Positions 19,614-28,730 of a stretch of DNA of 64,000 nt are shown here, piece after piece. The notes beneath the pieces are model-generated. The model ran no database searches. It was not told where the DNA came from and worked only from the letters and a program-made list of their open reading frames with translations. Within the stretch, counting starts at the first letter, position 1. Each line of letters opens with the position of its first letter. Both the position numbers and the translations under genes were made by a program. The stretch is from NCBI RefSeq assembly GCF_010731675.1, contig NZ_AP022584.1:5270001-5334000 (forward strand). Direction: 5' to 3'. The stretch comes from Mycobacterium marseillense (GTDB lineage: Bacteria; Actinomycetota; Actinomycetes; Mycobacteriales; Mycobacteriaceae).

Positions 19614-20227
19614 CGCGCACACGCCTGCTGGTCGCCAGCCGCAACCCGAAGAAACTGGCCGAGTTGCGCCGGGCGCTCGACGCCGCCGGTCTGACGGGGT
19701 TGACGTTGGTGTCGCTCGACGATGTCGCGCCCTTCGAGGAAGCGCCGGAGACGGGCGCGATCTTCGAGGAGAACGCGTTGGCCAAGGCGCGCGACGCGTT
19801 CACGGCGAGCGGGTTGCCCAGTGTGGCAGACGATTCCGGTCTGGAGGTGGCCGCACTCAACGGCATGCCGGGCGTGCTGTCGGCGCGCTGGTCGGGCACT
19901 CACGGCGACGACGCCGCCAATACCGCCCTGCTGCTGGCGCAGCTGCGCGACGTGCCCGACGACCGGCGCGGCGCGGCGTTCGTGTCGGCGTGCGCGCTGG
20001 TGTCGGGGGCCGGTGAGGTCGTCGTCCGCGGCGAATGGCCCGGCAGCATCACCCGCGTACCGCGCGGCGACGGTGGTTTCGGGTATGACCCGGTGTTCGT
20101 GCCCAACGGGGACAACCGCACGGCGGCCGAGCTCAGCCCGAGCGAGAAGGACGCGGTCTCGCATCGCGGTCGCGCGCTGCACCTGCTGTTGCCTTCGCTC
20201 GAAGCGCTGGCCCGGTCCGGGGGCTGA
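19610..20227 (+). CDS. rdgB: RdgB/HAM1 non-canonical purine NTP pyrophosphatase, apparent CTG start
   Basis: Hydrolyses ITP, dITP and XTP to keep them out of nucleic acids. The NTP-binding N-terminus [18 protein letters not shown] and the signature [23 protein letters not shown] with the catalytic Asp pair are clear, and [12 protein letters not shown] and [10 protein letters not shown] complete the family set; about 205 residues. The first ATG (19664) falls after the essential SRNPKK motif and cannot be the start. Upstream to the stop at 19568 there is no in-frame ATG, GTG or TTG; the CTG at 19610, overlapping the rph TGA as CTGA, is the best candidate. Confidence 0.88.
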   Translation: MTRTRLLVASRNPKKLAELRRALDAAGLTGLTLVSLDDVAPFEEAPETGAIFEENALAKARDAFTASGLPSVADDSGLEVAALNGMPGVLSARWSGTHGDDAANTALLLAQLRDVPDDRRGAAFVSACALVSGAGEVVVRGEWPGSITRVPRGDGGFGYDPVFVPNGDNRTAAELSPSEKDAVSHRGRALHLLLPSLEALARSGG

Positions 20228-20283
20228 ATCCCCGGTCCCTTGCGAGGCACGGCAACACGGGTCACGGGTGTGGCCGATGTGGC

Positions 20284-20634
20284 TTACAAGCCGAAGCGGG
20301 CTTTGACCTCTCGGGTCTGGAAGTGCTCGACGATGATCCCCAGCAGCGGGATCGTCCCGGACAGCAGCACACCGATCGTCTTGCCGATCGGCCAGCGCAC
20401 CTTGATCGCCAGGTTGAACGCCGTCAACACGTAGATGAAATACACCCAGCCATGGACCACTTCGATCCACCGGATCTCGTGGTCGAACGCCAGGTGCGAG
20501 ACGATCTCGTAGCACAGCGCGATGAGCCACAGCCCCGTCGTCCAGGCCATGACCCGGTAGCCGAGCAAGGCGGTGCGGATCTTGTCGGCGGGCACCGCGG
20601 GCACTGCTCCGCCCGGCGTCTCCGGTGTGGTCAT
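20284..20634 (-). CDS. DUF3817 integral membrane protein (Rv1342c)
   Basis: A 116-residue membrane protein with three predicted transmembrane segments (about residues 27-47, 60-78 and 84-103) and the family landmarks ALLGYRVMAWTTGLWLIALCYE and VHGWVYFIYVLTAFNLAIKVRW. DUF3817 is a small actinobacterial family without known function. Its ATG overlaps the stop of the lprD-like gene (TCATG on the top strand at 20631-20635), so both are one translation-coupled unit. It faces rdgB tail to tail across 56 bp. Confidence 0.85.
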   Translation of the reverse strand: MTTPETPGGAVPAVPADKIRTALLGYRVMAWTTGLWLIALCYEIVSHLAFDHEIRWIEVVHGWVYFIYVLTAFNLAIKVRWPIGKTIGVLLSGTIPLLGIIVEHFQTREVKARFGL

Positions 20635-21011
20635 GCGGTTGTCCTTCTTTGCTTTTCGGCGTCTTGCGCGGCGAGCTCGGCCAGGTAGTCGTTGTACTCC
20701 CGCAGCGCCGGATCATCGGTTGGCTGCGGCGGGGGCGTGGGTCGCTCGGGCAGCAGCCCGGCGGGTATCTCCGTCACGGCCTCGGTGCTGCGCGGCGGGG
20801 GTGGTTCCTCTTCGTAGCGCACGAATTTGCGGTACGCGTACACGCAGAACCACGCGAACAGCGGCCACTGCAACGCATAGCCGAGGTTCTGAAACGAGCC
20901 GGAGACGGATTGGAACCGGGTCCACTGCCACCAGCCCAGGGCCAGGCAGCCGCAGGCCGCGATGATCACCAAGGCGATCAGCGCGGGTCTGCGACGGTGT
21001 GTAGTGGACAC
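20631..21011 (-). CDS. lprD: LprD-like membrane-anchored protein (Rv1343c)
   Basis: A protein of 126 residues if started at the GTG at 21011 (VSTTHRRRPALIAL), which matches the H37Rv LprD N-terminus as recalled; the frame is open 19 residues further. It has one or two hydrophobic segments (ALIALVIIAACGCLALGWW with a Cys in a lipobox-like position, and LGYALQWPLFAWFCVYAY) followed by an acidic, Pro-rich cytosolic or periplasmic tail. The lipobox is weak (AACG), so lipidation is uncertain. Function unknown; coupled to the DUF3817 gene. Confidence 0.82.
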   Translation of the reverse strand: MSTTHRRRPALIALVIIAACGCLALGWWQWTRFQSVSGSFQNLGYALQWPLFAWFCVYAYRKFVRYEEEPPPPRSTEAVTEIPAGLLPERPTPPPQPTDDPALREYNDYLAELAAQDAEKQRRTTA

Positions 21012-21090
21012 CCCTTGACCGTACCGCGCGTCATTACGCGCCCGTGGCCCACAAGTTGGCTGTGTCACAGGCGATACGATTGCCGGGCGC

Positions 21091-21174
21091 GCGGGCGTGG
21101 CGAAATTGGCATACGCGCCGGCTTTAGGTGCCGGTGCTCGAAAGAGCGTGAGGGTTCGAGTCCCTCCGCCCGCA
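21091..21174 (+). tRNA. tRNA-Leu (anticodon UAG)
   Basis: Acceptor stem GCGGGCG (21091-21097) pairs with CGCCCGC (21167-21173), discriminator A at 21174. The anticodon loop TTTAGGT, closed by CCGGC/GCCGG, gives anticodon TAG. A long variable arm (GCTC GAAA GAGC) identifies a class II tRNA, and the T arm is GAGGG TTCGAGT CCCTC. The 3' CCA is not encoded. It stands free between the lprD and DCC genes, both on the other strand. Confidence 0.97.
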
Positions 21175-21236
21175 CTGATTTCAACGCCCGTGACCGGCGG
21201 ACCGGGCGGCCGGCTGCGGCCCCCAGGTAACGCCCG

Positions 21237-21662
21237 TCAGTCCTCGATGAAGCGGGCGCGAACGTTCGGGGCGGGCAGCGGACAACTGTCGTACTTGCCG
21301 CCTACGCGGTACCGGATTGCGGCGAACCTGTCGTAGAGCCAGTCGCGCAGCCGAGCCGGAATGACGCGCGCGACCGTGATCACCCGCCATGGTCCGCCGA
21401 GATAATCCGCCACGCGCAGCACGGCCGCGGATCGGACCGCCACCCGTTCCGATGGCCCGCCCGGGTCGTCGACAAACACCACCGAGTCGACGCCGCCGAC
21501 CTCCGGGTGCCGCTCGACGATGGCCTTGGCGAAGACACTCTCCAGCGCCGCGAAGCGCAGGGGGCCGGTGGGGTCGGCACGAAGGATCGTGCGCACGGAG
21601 TGGTTGCACACCCCGCACACCCCGTCGTAAAGGAGAACGGGCGCCGCCGATTCACCGCTCAT
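21237..21662 (-). CDS. DCC family thiol-disulfide oxidoreductase-like protein (DUF393)
   Basis: A 141-residue protein with the DCC signature LLYDGVCGVCNHSVRTILRAD, a CxxC in a thioredoxin-like fold near residue 17, and the family C-terminal part WLYDRFAAIRYRVGGKYDSCPLP. DCC proteins are presumed thiol-disulfide oxidoreductases but substrates are unknown. In M. tuberculosis H37Rv the mycobactin genes mbtL, mbtM, mbtN and mbtK lie between the lprD and irtA positions (recalled); here this gene is in that place. It is divergent from irtA with about 240 bp between the starts. Confidence 0.88.
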   Translation of the reverse strand: MSGESAAPVLLYDGVCGVCNHSVRTILRADPTGPLRFAALESVFAKAIVERHPEVGGVDSVVFVDDPGGPSERVAVRSAAVLRVADYLGGPWRVITVARVIPARLRDWLYDRFAAIRYRVGGKYDSCPLPAPNVRARFIED

Positions 21663-21707
21663 AGCGCCCAGGCTACTGACCGGCGCGAACTCTGGACAGG
21701 CACCGAG

Positions 21708-21736
21708 TTGACCTATGGTAAGGCAACCCTTAGTTT
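21708..21736 (+). promoter_or_regulatory. Putative IdeR-controlled promoter of irtAB
   Basis: A -35-like TTGACC (21708-21713) is followed after 17 bp by TAGTTT (21731-21736). Between them, TATGGTAAGGCAACCCTTA (21714-21732) matches the 19-bp IdeR consensus at 13 of 19 positions by eye. An IdeR-Fe2+ complex bound here would cover the promoter spacer, the known way iron shuts off irtA. The start codon of irtA is about 165 bp further on, leaving a long leader in which I see nothing else. Confidence 0.65.
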
Positions 21737-21899
21737 GTGGGGGTAACGTACCGAGTCGTGAGCGGCTGGCCGGTGATCCGCGGCAAGATGCCGCCCGTGC
21801 GGGGTTGTGGCAGATGTCGAATTCACAGTTTGTGCGGTCCTCGCTGCCCGCACGCCGCGAGGCCGTCGTGACGCGGAGCGCCGCGAGAAAGGACCGCTA

Positions 21900-24527
21900 A
21901 TGGCACGCGGATTCTCCGGTGTGATGTTGCGCAGCTTCGGCGCGCGCGACCACACCGCCACGGTGATCGAAACCGTCCGGATCGCGCCGCACTTCGTGCG
22001 CGTGCGGATGACGTCGCCGACGCTGTTCGAAGATGTGGACGCCGAACCGGCCGCATGGCTGCGGTTCTGGTTCCCGGACCCGGACGGATCGAAAACCGAG
22101 TTTCAGCGCGCGTACACGATTTCGGAAGCCGACGTCGCCGCCGGACGCTTCGCGGTCGACATCGTGCTGCACGATCCCGCCGGTCCCGCGTCGCAGTGGG
22201 CGCGCGCCGTGCAACCCGGCGCCACCATCGCCGTCATGGCACTCATGGGTTCGTCGCGGTTCGACATGCCCGAGGAGCAGCCGGCCGGATATCTGCTCAT
22301 CGGCGATTCGGCGTCCATCCCGGGGATGAACGGCATCATCGGCGTCGTCCCGGACGACGTCCCGATCGAGATGTACCTCGAACAGCACGACGACAACGAC
22401 CCGCTGATTCCGATCGCGCAGCACCCCCGTCTGCGTTTGCATTGGGTCACCCGTCACGACGAGAAATCCCTTGCCGCGGCGATCGAAAGCCGAGATTGGT
22501 CGGACTGGTATGCGTGGGCGACGCCGGAGGCCACGACGCTCAAGCAGGTGCGGACCCGGCTGCGTGACGAGTTCGGCTTTCCCAAATCCGAGGTGCACGC
22601 CCAGGCCTACTGGAGCGCGGGGCGCGCGATGGGCACCCGCCGCGGCGACGAGCCCGAGGGAGCCGAAAGTGTCGCGCCCACCGTCGCCCCGGAAGAGGTT
22701 GCGGCGCAACTGGAGTCGGCTCAGCGGGTTTCCGAGGCGGCGCCCGCCCCGATGTCCGCTCCGGTGCCTCGCGGGAACTGGCGCGCCCAGGCGGCCGGCC
22801 GACTGCTGGCGCCGCTGCGCTCGGCGCTGATCCTGTCGGGCGTGTTGCAGGCGGTGATCACGCTGGTGCAGCTGGCGCCGTTCGTGCTGCTGGTCGAGCT
22901 GGCCAGGCTCCTGGTGTCGGGGGCGGCCGCGTCCCGGCTGTGGAACGTCGGTATCGCCGCGGTGTCGTTGCTGGGCCTGGGGGCGCTGCTGGGCGCCGCC
23001 CTCACCCTCTGGCTCCATGTGGTCGACGCGCGCTTCGCCCGCGATCTGCGTACGGGGTTGTTGCGCAAGCTCTCTCGGCTACCGCTGGGCTGGTTCACCG
23101 CGCGCGGATCGGGTTCCATCAAGCAGCTGCTGCAGGACGACACGCTGTCCCTGCACTACCTGGTCACCCACGCCATCCCGGACGCGGTGGCCGCGGCCGT
23201 CGCGCCGGTGGCGGTGCTCGTCTATCTGTTCGTGGTCGACTGGCGGGTGGCGCTGGTGTTGTTCGCGCCCGTCCTGGTTTACCTCGTGCTGACGTCGTCC
23301 CTCACGATCCAGTCGGGCCCGCGCATCCCGCAGTCGCAGCGCTGGGCGGAGACGATGAGCGGCGAGGCCGGCGCCTACCTGGAGGGGCAGCCGGTGATCC
23401 GCGTCTTCGGCGGTGCCGCCGCCTCGAGTTTCCGCCGCCGCCTGGACGAGTACGTCGGCTTCCTGGTCGCCTGGCAGCGCCCGCTGGCCGGCAAGAAGAC
23501 GTTCATGGACCTGGTCACCCGCCCGTCGACGTTCCTGTGGCTCATCGCGGCCACCGGCACCCTGCTGGTCGCCGGGGGGCGGATGGATCCGGTCAACTTG
23601 CTGCCGTTCTTGTTGCTGGGAACCACCTTCGGCGCACGCCTGCTGGGGATCGCCTACGGTCTCGGCGGCATCCGCGCCGGCATGTTGGCCGCCCGGCGCC
23701 TGCAGAACACGCTCGACGAAGCCGAACTCGCCGTGCGCGATCACGACGGGCCCCAGGGGGAGCCGGCCACGGCGGTGGCGTTCGACAACGTCAGCTTCGG
23801 CTACCGCCCCGGCGTTCCGGTGATCCACGACGTGTCGCTGACCCTGCGGCCCGGCACGGTCACCGCGCTGGTCGGCCCGTCGGGATCCGGCAAGTCGACG
23901 CTGGCCGCCCTGCTGGCCCGGTTCCACGACGTCGATCAGGGTTCGATCCACGTTGGGGGACAAGATATTCGGTCGATGACCGCCGACCAGCTCTACGCCC
24001 AGGTCGGGTTCGTGCTGCAGGAGACGCAGTTGGTGCACGGCACCGTGGCCGAAAACATCGCGCTGGCCGCACCCGACGCCACCGCGGCGCAGATCGAACA
24101 GGCCGCGCGCGAGGCGCAGATCCACGACCGGATCATGCGGCTGCCCGATGGCTACGACACCATGCTGGGCGCCGGCAGCGGGCTGTCCGGCGGGGAGCGC
24201 CAACGCCTCACCATCGCCCGCGCGATCCTGGCCGACACCGGCGTTCTCATTCTCGACGAGGCCACCGCGTTCGCCGATCCGGAGTCGGAATACCTTGTGC
24301 AGCAAGCGCTCAACCGCTTGACACAGGACCGCACCGTGCTGGTGATCGCGCACCGGTTGCACACCATCACCCGGGCGCATCAGATCGTCGTGCTCGACCA
24401 CGGCCGCATCGTCGAACGCGGCACCCACGACGAGTTGTTGGCCGCCGACGGCCGGTACCGGCGGCTGTGGGAGGGCGGCCGCCGTGATCAGGTGGCCGCC
24501 GGCGCGGCCGGGGAGGGATCCCGATGA
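21900..24527 (+). CDS. irtA: Iron-siderophore ABC importer/reductase IrtA
   Basis: One half of the inner-membrane IrtAB transporter that imports ferric carboxymycobactin and reduces the iron. The 875 residues are an N-terminal siderophore-interaction domain (1-275; FAD site [10 protein letters not shown] and [15 protein letters not shown]), an ABC membrane domain (about 300-600) and an ATPase domain: Walker [10 protein letters not shown], signature [14 protein letters not shown], Walker [11 protein letters not shown]. The ATG at 21900 follows GAGAAAGGA; a frame open from 21807 has no such site. The stop overlaps irtB (ATGA). Iron regulation is expected from the IdeR-like box upstream. Confidence 0.96.
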   Translation: MARGFSGVMLRSFGARDHTATVIETVRIAPHFVRVRMTSPTLFEDVDAEPAAWLRFWFPDPDGSKTEFQRAYTISEADVAAGRFAVDIVLHDPAGPASQWARAVQPGATIAVMALMGSSRFDMPEEQPAGYLLIGDSASIPGMNGIIGVVPDDVPIEMYLEQHDDNDPLIPIAQHPRLRLHWVTRHDEKSLAAAIESRDWSDWYAWATPEATTLKQVRTRLRDEFGFPKSEVHAQAYWSAGRAMGTRRGDEPEGAESVAPTVAPEEVAAQLESAQRVSEAAPAPMSAPVPRGNWRAQAAGRLLAPLRSALILSGVLQAVITLVQLAPFVLLVELARLLVSGAAASRLWNVGIAAVSLLGLGALLGAALTLWLHVVDARFARDLRTGLLRKLSRLPLGWFTARGSGSIKQLLQDDTLSLHYLVTHAIPDAVAAAVAPVAVLVYLFVVDWRVALVLFAPVLVYLVLTSSLTIQSGPRIPQSQRWAETMSGEAGAYLEGQPVIRVFGGAAASSFRRRLDEYVGFLVAWQRPLAGKKTFMDLVTRPSTFLWLIAATGTLLVAGGRMDPVNLLPFLLLGTTFGARLLGIAYGLGGIRAGMLAARRLQNTLDEAELAVRDHDGPQGEPATAVAFDNVSFGYRPGVPVIHDVSLTLRPGTVTALVGPSGSGKSTLAALLARFHDVDQGSIHVGGQDIRSMTADQLYAQVGFVLQETQLVHGTVAENIALAAPDATAAQIEQAAREAQIHDRIMRLPDGYDTMLGAGSGLSGGERQRLTIARAILADTGVLILDEATAFADPESEYLVQQALNRLTQDRTVLVIAHRLHTITRAHQIVVLDHGRIVERGTHDELLAADGRYRRLWEGGRRDQVAAGAAGEGSR

Positions 24528-26260
24528 TCCGCACGTGGTTGAGCCTGGTCCCGGCGGATCGCCGCAACCGGGTCATCGCCTACACGGTGCTGGCATTGAT
24601 CTCCGTGGTGGTGCGGGCGGTGGCCACCGTCCTGCTGGTTCCCCTGGTGGGCGCGTTGTTCAGCGACGCCCCGCACCGCGCGATGGTGTGGCTGGGCTGG
24701 CTGACCGCCGCTACCGCGCTCGGCTGGGTGATCGACACCGCGACGGCGCGCATCGGCTTCAACCTGGGCTTCGCCGTGCTCGACCACAGCCAGCATGACG
24801 TGGCCGACCGACTGCCCGGCGTGCGGCTGGATTGGTTCACCGCCGAGCACACCGCGACGGCGCGGCAGGCGATCGCCGCGACGGGTCCCGAACTCGTCGG
24901 CCTCGTCGTCAACCTGCTCACACCGTTGATCTCGGCCGTGCTGCTGCCGGCCGCCATCGCGGTGGTCCTGCTGCCGGTCTCCTGGCAACTGGGCCTGGCC
25001 GCCCTGGGTGGGCTGCCCCTGATGCTGGGTGCGCTGTGGGCGTCGGCCCGCTTGGCGCGCCGCGCCGATTCCGCTGCGGCCGAAGCCAATAGCGCGCTCA
25101 CCGAGCGCATCATCGAGTTCGCCCGAACCCAGCAGGCGTTGCGCGCCGCGCGGCGCGTCGAACCGGCCCGGAGCCTGGTCGGCGATGCGCTGGCCGCCCA
25201 ACACGGCGCGACCATGCGCCTGCTCTCCATGCAGGTGCCGGGTCAGCTGCTGTTCAGCCTCGCCAGCCAGCTGGCCCTGATCCTGCTGGCCGGGGCGACC
25301 ACCGCGCTGACGGTGAACGGAACGCTGTCGGTGCCCGAGGCCATCGCGTTGATCGTCGTCATCGTGCGCTACCTCGAGCCGTTCACCACGATCAGCGAGC
25401 TGGCGCCGGCGCTGGAGAGCACCCGCGCCACGCTCGACAACATCCGCTCGGTGCTCACCGCCCCGCTGATGAACGCGGGCGCGGCGACGCCGGCGGGCGC
25501 CACGGCCCCGCGTATCGAGTTCGACGACGTGGTCTTCCGGTACGACGGTGCCGGCCCGCCCGTGCTCGACGGGGTGAGTTTCGCGTTGGAGCCGGGCACC
25601 ACGACGGCGATCGTCGGGCCGTCCGGGTCGGGCAAGAGCACCATCCTGGCGCTGATCGCCGGGCTGCACGAGCCCTCGCGCGGCAAGGTGCTGATCGACG
25701 GTGTCGACGCGGCGACGCTGGACGCCGACGCCCGGCGCGCGGCAAGCAGCGTCGTGTTCCAGCATCCCTACCTGTTCCACGGGTCGATCCGCGACAACGT
25801 GTTCGCCGGGGACCCCGGCGCCGGTGATGACCGGTTCGCGCGCGCGGTGGCGCTCGCCCGCGTCGACGAGCTCGTCGCACGGCTGCCCGACGGCGCCGAC
25901 AGCGTCGTCGGTGAGGCCGGCTCGGCGCTCTCGGGCGGTGAACGCCAACGGGTCAGCATCGCCCGCGCGTTGCTCAAACCCGCGCCGATTTTGCTGGTAG
26001 ACGAGGCCACGAGCGCTCTGGATACCGAGAACGAGGCCGCCGTGGTCGACGCGCTGACCGCCGACCCGCAAGCGCGCACCCAGGTGATCGTCGCGCACCG
26101 GCTGGCGAGCATCAGCCATGCCGACCGCGTGCTGTTTCTCGACAGCGGCCAGGTGGTCGAGGATGGCACGGTCGACGAATTACTCGCTGCGGGCGGTCGT
26201 TTCGACGAATTCTGGCGGCAGCAGCACGAGGCCGCCGAATGGCGGATCCTCGCCGATTAG
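24524..26260 (+). CDS. irtB: Iron-siderophore ABC importer subunit IrtB
   Basis: The second half-transporter of IrtAB, 578 residues, with six membrane segments in the first 300 residues and then an ATPase domain (Walker [15 protein letters not shown]-loop VFQHPYLF, signature [16 protein letters not shown], Walker [14 protein letters not shown]-loop IVAHRLAS). It lacks the siderophore-interaction domain, as in M. tuberculosis. ATG 24524 overlaps the irtA TGA. The next same-strand gene begins 87 bp later behind its own ribosome site and is unlikely to be part of iron uptake. Confidence 0.96.
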   Translation: MIRTWLSLVPADRRNRVIAYTVLALISVVVRAVATVLLVPLVGALFSDAPHRAMVWLGWLTAATALGWVIDTATARIGFNLGFAVLDHSQHDVADRLPGVRLDWFTAEHTATARQAIAATGPELVGLVVNLLTPLISAVLLPAAIAVVLLPVSWQLGLAALGGLPLMLGALWASARLARRADSAAAEANSALTERIIEFARTQQALRAARRVEPARSLVGDALAAQHGATMRLLSMQVPGQLLFSLASQLALILLAGATTALTVNGTLSVPEAIALIVVIVRYLEPFTTISELAPALESTRATLDNIRSVLTAPLMNAGAATPAGATAPRIEFDDVVFRYDGAGPPVLDGVSFALEPGTTTAIVGPSGSGKSTILALIAGLHEPSRGKVLIDGVDAATLDADARRAASSVVFQHPYLFHGSIRDNVFAGDPGAGDDRFARAVALARVDELVARLPDGADSVVGEAGSALSGGERQRVSIARALLKPAPILLVDEATSALDTENEAAVVDALTADPQARTQVIVAHRLASISHADRVLFLDSGQVVEDGTVDELLAAGGRFDEFWRQQHEAAEWRILAD

Positions 26261-26347
26261 ATCACCGCTGTCGGCCGCAACTCTTGCGGTATGCCTTACA
26301 GTTGGTCAGTCGGATCGAGCCATCCGCGTACAGGAGGCGTGCTGCTT

Positions 26348-27427
26348 ATGAGTGCTGTGCTGTCGTCGATACCGCGTTATCCCGGCGACGTGACCCCGGC
26401 ATGGTTGTCGGCCGCGCTCAGCGGGCGCGGCGCGCCGGTCGAGGTCGCCGAGGTGGACGTGGTCGCGATCGGCACGGGACAGACCGGGGCCACCTACCGG
26501 GTGACCGCCCGCTACGCGACGGATCCCGGTGACCTACCGCGGACCTTTGTGATCAAGCTGCCGGCCCAGGATGACACCGTGCGCGACCGGGTGGTCATCG
26601 GCTACCGCAGCGAATGCGCGTTCTACTCCTCGGTGGTGGACCGGGTGCAGGTGCCCACCCCGCGGTGCTTCTACTCCGAGATCACCGAGGACGCCATGGA
26701 TTTTGCCCTGCTGCTCGCCGATCAGGCGCCGGCGGTGCAGGGCGATCAGCTCATCGGCTGCGGGGAAACCGAAGCGCGCCTTGCGGTTACCGCGCTGGCC
26801 GGCCTGCACGCGCCCAGCTGGTGCGACTCCGGCTGGCTTGACTTCCCCGGCATCGCGTTCGGGCGCCCGGATGAGGCCGGCGCGGCGGGCATGGGCGAGG
26901 TGGCGAAGATGAGCGCCGACATCACGCTGGAGAAGCTGGGCGATCGGATGAGCGCCGAAGACCGCGAAACCTTCAGCGCGGCAATGGGTGTGATCACCCC
27001 GTGGCTGCTGTCCGAATACGACCGATTCGCCCTGCTGCACGGCGACTACCGTCTGGACAACTTGCTGTTCGACCCGGATCGGACCAGGGTCAGCGTCGTC
27101 GACTGGCAGACGCTCGGGGTGGGCCTGCCGGCCCGCGATCTCGCCTACTTCACCGCGACCAGCCTCAATTCGCAGCTGCGCGCGGACATCGAAGAGGAGC
27201 TGGTCGCCGACTACCATCGCGCGCTGACGGCCGGCGGTGTCAGCGACTACGACCGCGAAACATGTTGGCGCGATTACCGGCTCGGCGTGCTGCAGGCGCC
27301 ACTGATCTCGGCGCTGGGATTCGCGTTCGCCGCCGCGACCGAGCGTGGCGACGACATGGTGCTGGCCATGCTCGGCCGCGGCTGTCAGGCGATCCGCGAG
27401 CTGGGCACGCTGGAGCTGATCGGCTGA
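26348..27427 (+). CDS. Aminoglycoside-phosphotransferase-fold kinase-like protein
   Basis: A 359-residue protein with the APH / choline-kinase-like core: nucleotide loop GTGQTGATYRVTARY near residue 40, the ion-pair region FVIKLPAQ, Brenner motif LLHGDYRLDNLLFD (catalytic Asp near residue 232) and metal motif SVVDWQTLG. Mycobacteria carry many such proteins, often within lipid or steroid gene clusters; the substrate is unknown and drug resistance should not be assumed. ATG 26348 lies ten bases after GGAGG (26333-26337), which decides it over the upstream open frame. It is convergent with the flavin-fold gene that follows, only 4 bp away, and marks the start of the accessory region relative to H37Rv. 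Confidence 0.85.
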   Translation: MSAVLSSIPRYPGDVTPAWLSAALSGRGAPVEVAEVDVVAIGTGQTGATYRVTARYATDPGDLPRTFVIKLPAQDDTVRDRVVIGYRSECAFYSSVVDRVQVPTPRCFYSEITEDAMDFALLLADQAPAVQGDQLIGCGETEARLAVTALAGLHAPSWCDSGWLDFPGIAFGRPDEAGAAGMGEVAKMSADITLEKLGDRMSAEDRETFSAAMGVITPWLLSEYDRFALLHGDYRLDNLLFDPDRTRVSVVDWQTLGVGLPARDLAYFTATSLNSQLRADIEEELVADYHRALTAGGVSDYDRETCWRDYRLGVLQAPLISALGFAFAAATERGDDMVLAMLGRGCQAIRELGTLELIG

Positions 27428-27431
27428 GGCC

Positions 27432-27860
27432 TCACAGATCGCCGGTGAAGTCGGCGCTCAGCCAGCGGTCGGGCCGGATGGTGAACAGCACCTCCTCGAC
27501 TCCTTCCATGCTGCGGACGAAGGCCCGCCCGCCCTCCTCGCCGAGGTAGCGAATGGCGATGGCTTCCTGCAGATCGGCCGGGGCCGGGTTGGTGGTTTCC
27601 ACCACCGTGCCCTCGACGACCACGTACTGATACGGCGGCTCCTCGCGCTGGACGACGAGGGTCACCACCCCCGCCCGTTCGATCAGCCGCGCCTTGCGGC
27701 TGGACGCGCCGGTCATGATCCGGACGTCGCCGCCCGGCGCGTAGTCGTACCAGATCGGGACGCTGGCCGGCGGCCGGCCGTCGGTGGCGTCGACGGACAG
27801 GACGCCGACGCGCTTGGCGGCCAGGAACTCCTGACGTTCGGTCTCGGTGAAGGCTTTCAT
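27432..27860 (-). CDS. Pyridoxamine-5'-phosphate-oxidase-fold protein (possible F420-dependent)
   Basis: A 142-residue split-barrel protein of the PPOX class (FLAAKRVGVLSVDATDGRPPASVPIWYDY; then RIMTGASSRKARLIERAGVVTLVVQRE and a C-terminal FTIRPDRWLSADF). Mycobacterial members of this size usually bind F420 or a flavin and reduce small molecules, but cofactor choice cannot be read here. It stands 48 bp downstream of the SDR gene on the same strand, so it may be the last gene of the ACAD-SDR operon. Confidence 0.8.
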   Translation of the reverse strand: MKAFTETERQEFLAAKRVGVLSVDATDGRPPASVPIWYDYAPGGDVRIMTGASSRKARLIERAGVVTLVVQREEPPYQYVVVEGTVVETTNPAPADLQEAIAIRYLGEEGGRAFVRSMEGVEEVLFTIRPDRWLSADFTGDL

Positions 27861-27908
27861 GTGGCCTGAAAGCGCCGACGCCGGCGATCTATTCCCGCCG
27901 CACCCCTC

Positions 27909-28730
27909 TCAGTACTGCGTCGAACCCTGATCGACCGGGATCTGCGCGGCGGTGACCTTGCGCGACTCGTCGCTGGCCAGCCAGCACACGGTGTCGGCGA
28001 TCTCCTCGGGCTCGGCGACCCAGTCGGGCAGGAACGGCGTGAGGACGTGCGAGAGCTGCGGGTTGGTCTCCATCGTCTTGCCGACCGCGGTGACCATGTC
28101 GCCCGAACCCATCGGCGTGTTCACCGGCCCCGGGTGGACACTGTTCACCCGGATCGAGTGCTTGCCCAGCTCGGCGGCGAAGGCCCGCGCCAGGCCGGTG
28201 ACGGCGTGCTTGCTGGCGGTGTAGTGAATCATGAACGGCTGCATCTTCATACCGGCCGCGGAACTGATCAGGATGATGGACCCGCCGCGGCCGCCCTCGA
28301 TGATCTTGTCCGCCCCGGCCATGACGGTGTTCCACGTGCCGGTCACGTTGATGTCCATCACGTCGCGAAAATCGTCCGGTGTGATGTCGTCCCACGCCTG
28401 CGGCGCCGCAACCCCGGCGTTGGCGACGATGATGTCCAACCGGCCCAGCGCGGCGACACCGTCCACGACGACCTTGCGCAGTCCGTCGAAGTCACGCGTG
28501 TCCACCACCGAGGCGATGATGCGACGGTTCGTTTCTTCGACCAGGCGAACGGTTTCGCTCAGGTCGTCCGGGCTCGCCGGGTCGTAGGGAACGCACGACG
28601 GAAGCTTGCCGGCGATGTCGACGGCGATGATGTCCGCGCCCTCGGAGGCCATGCGCACCGCGTGCGCCCGGCCCTGGCCGCGCGCCGCGCCGGTAATCAA
28701 TGCCACTTTTCCGGCAAGCCTGCCTGCCAT
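27909..28730 (-). CDS. Mycofactocin-type short-chain dehydrogenase
   Basis: A 273-residue NAD-dependent alcohol dehydrogenase. The cofactor loop TGAARGQGRAHAVRMASEGADIIAVDIA is the pattern of carveol-dehydrogenase-like SDRs whose NAD is not exchangeable and which depend on mycofactocin; an insertion after it (AGKLPSCVPYDPASPDDL) is also typical. The catalytic Ser-Tyr-Lys are in LISSAAGMKM and HYTASKHAV. Landmarks NAGVAAP and PGPVNTPM are intact. Its ATG shares a base with the stop of the upstream acyl-CoA dehydrogenase (TAATG), so the two are coupled: probably an alcohol and an acyl-CoA oxidation step of one pathway. Confidence 0.88.
   Translation of the reverse strand: MAGRLAGKVALITGAARGQGRAHAVRMASEGADIIAVDIAGKLPSCVPYDPASPDDLSETVRLVEETNRRIIASVVDTRDFDGLRKVVVDGVAALGRLDIIVANAGVAAPQAWDDITPDDFRDVMDINVTGTWNTVMAGADKIIEGGRGGSIILISSAAGMKMQPFMIHYTASKHAVTGLARAFAAELGKHSIRVNSVHPGPVNTPMGSGDMVTAVGKTMETNPQLSHVLTPFLPDWVAEPEEIADTVCWLASDESRKVTAAQIPVDQGSTQY

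Noticed and set aside
26348..27427. Aminoglycoside resistance gene.
   Set aside because: Only the kinase fold is shared. The protein lies among lipid-type genes and belongs to a broad group with mostly non-drug substrates, so no resistance claim is made.
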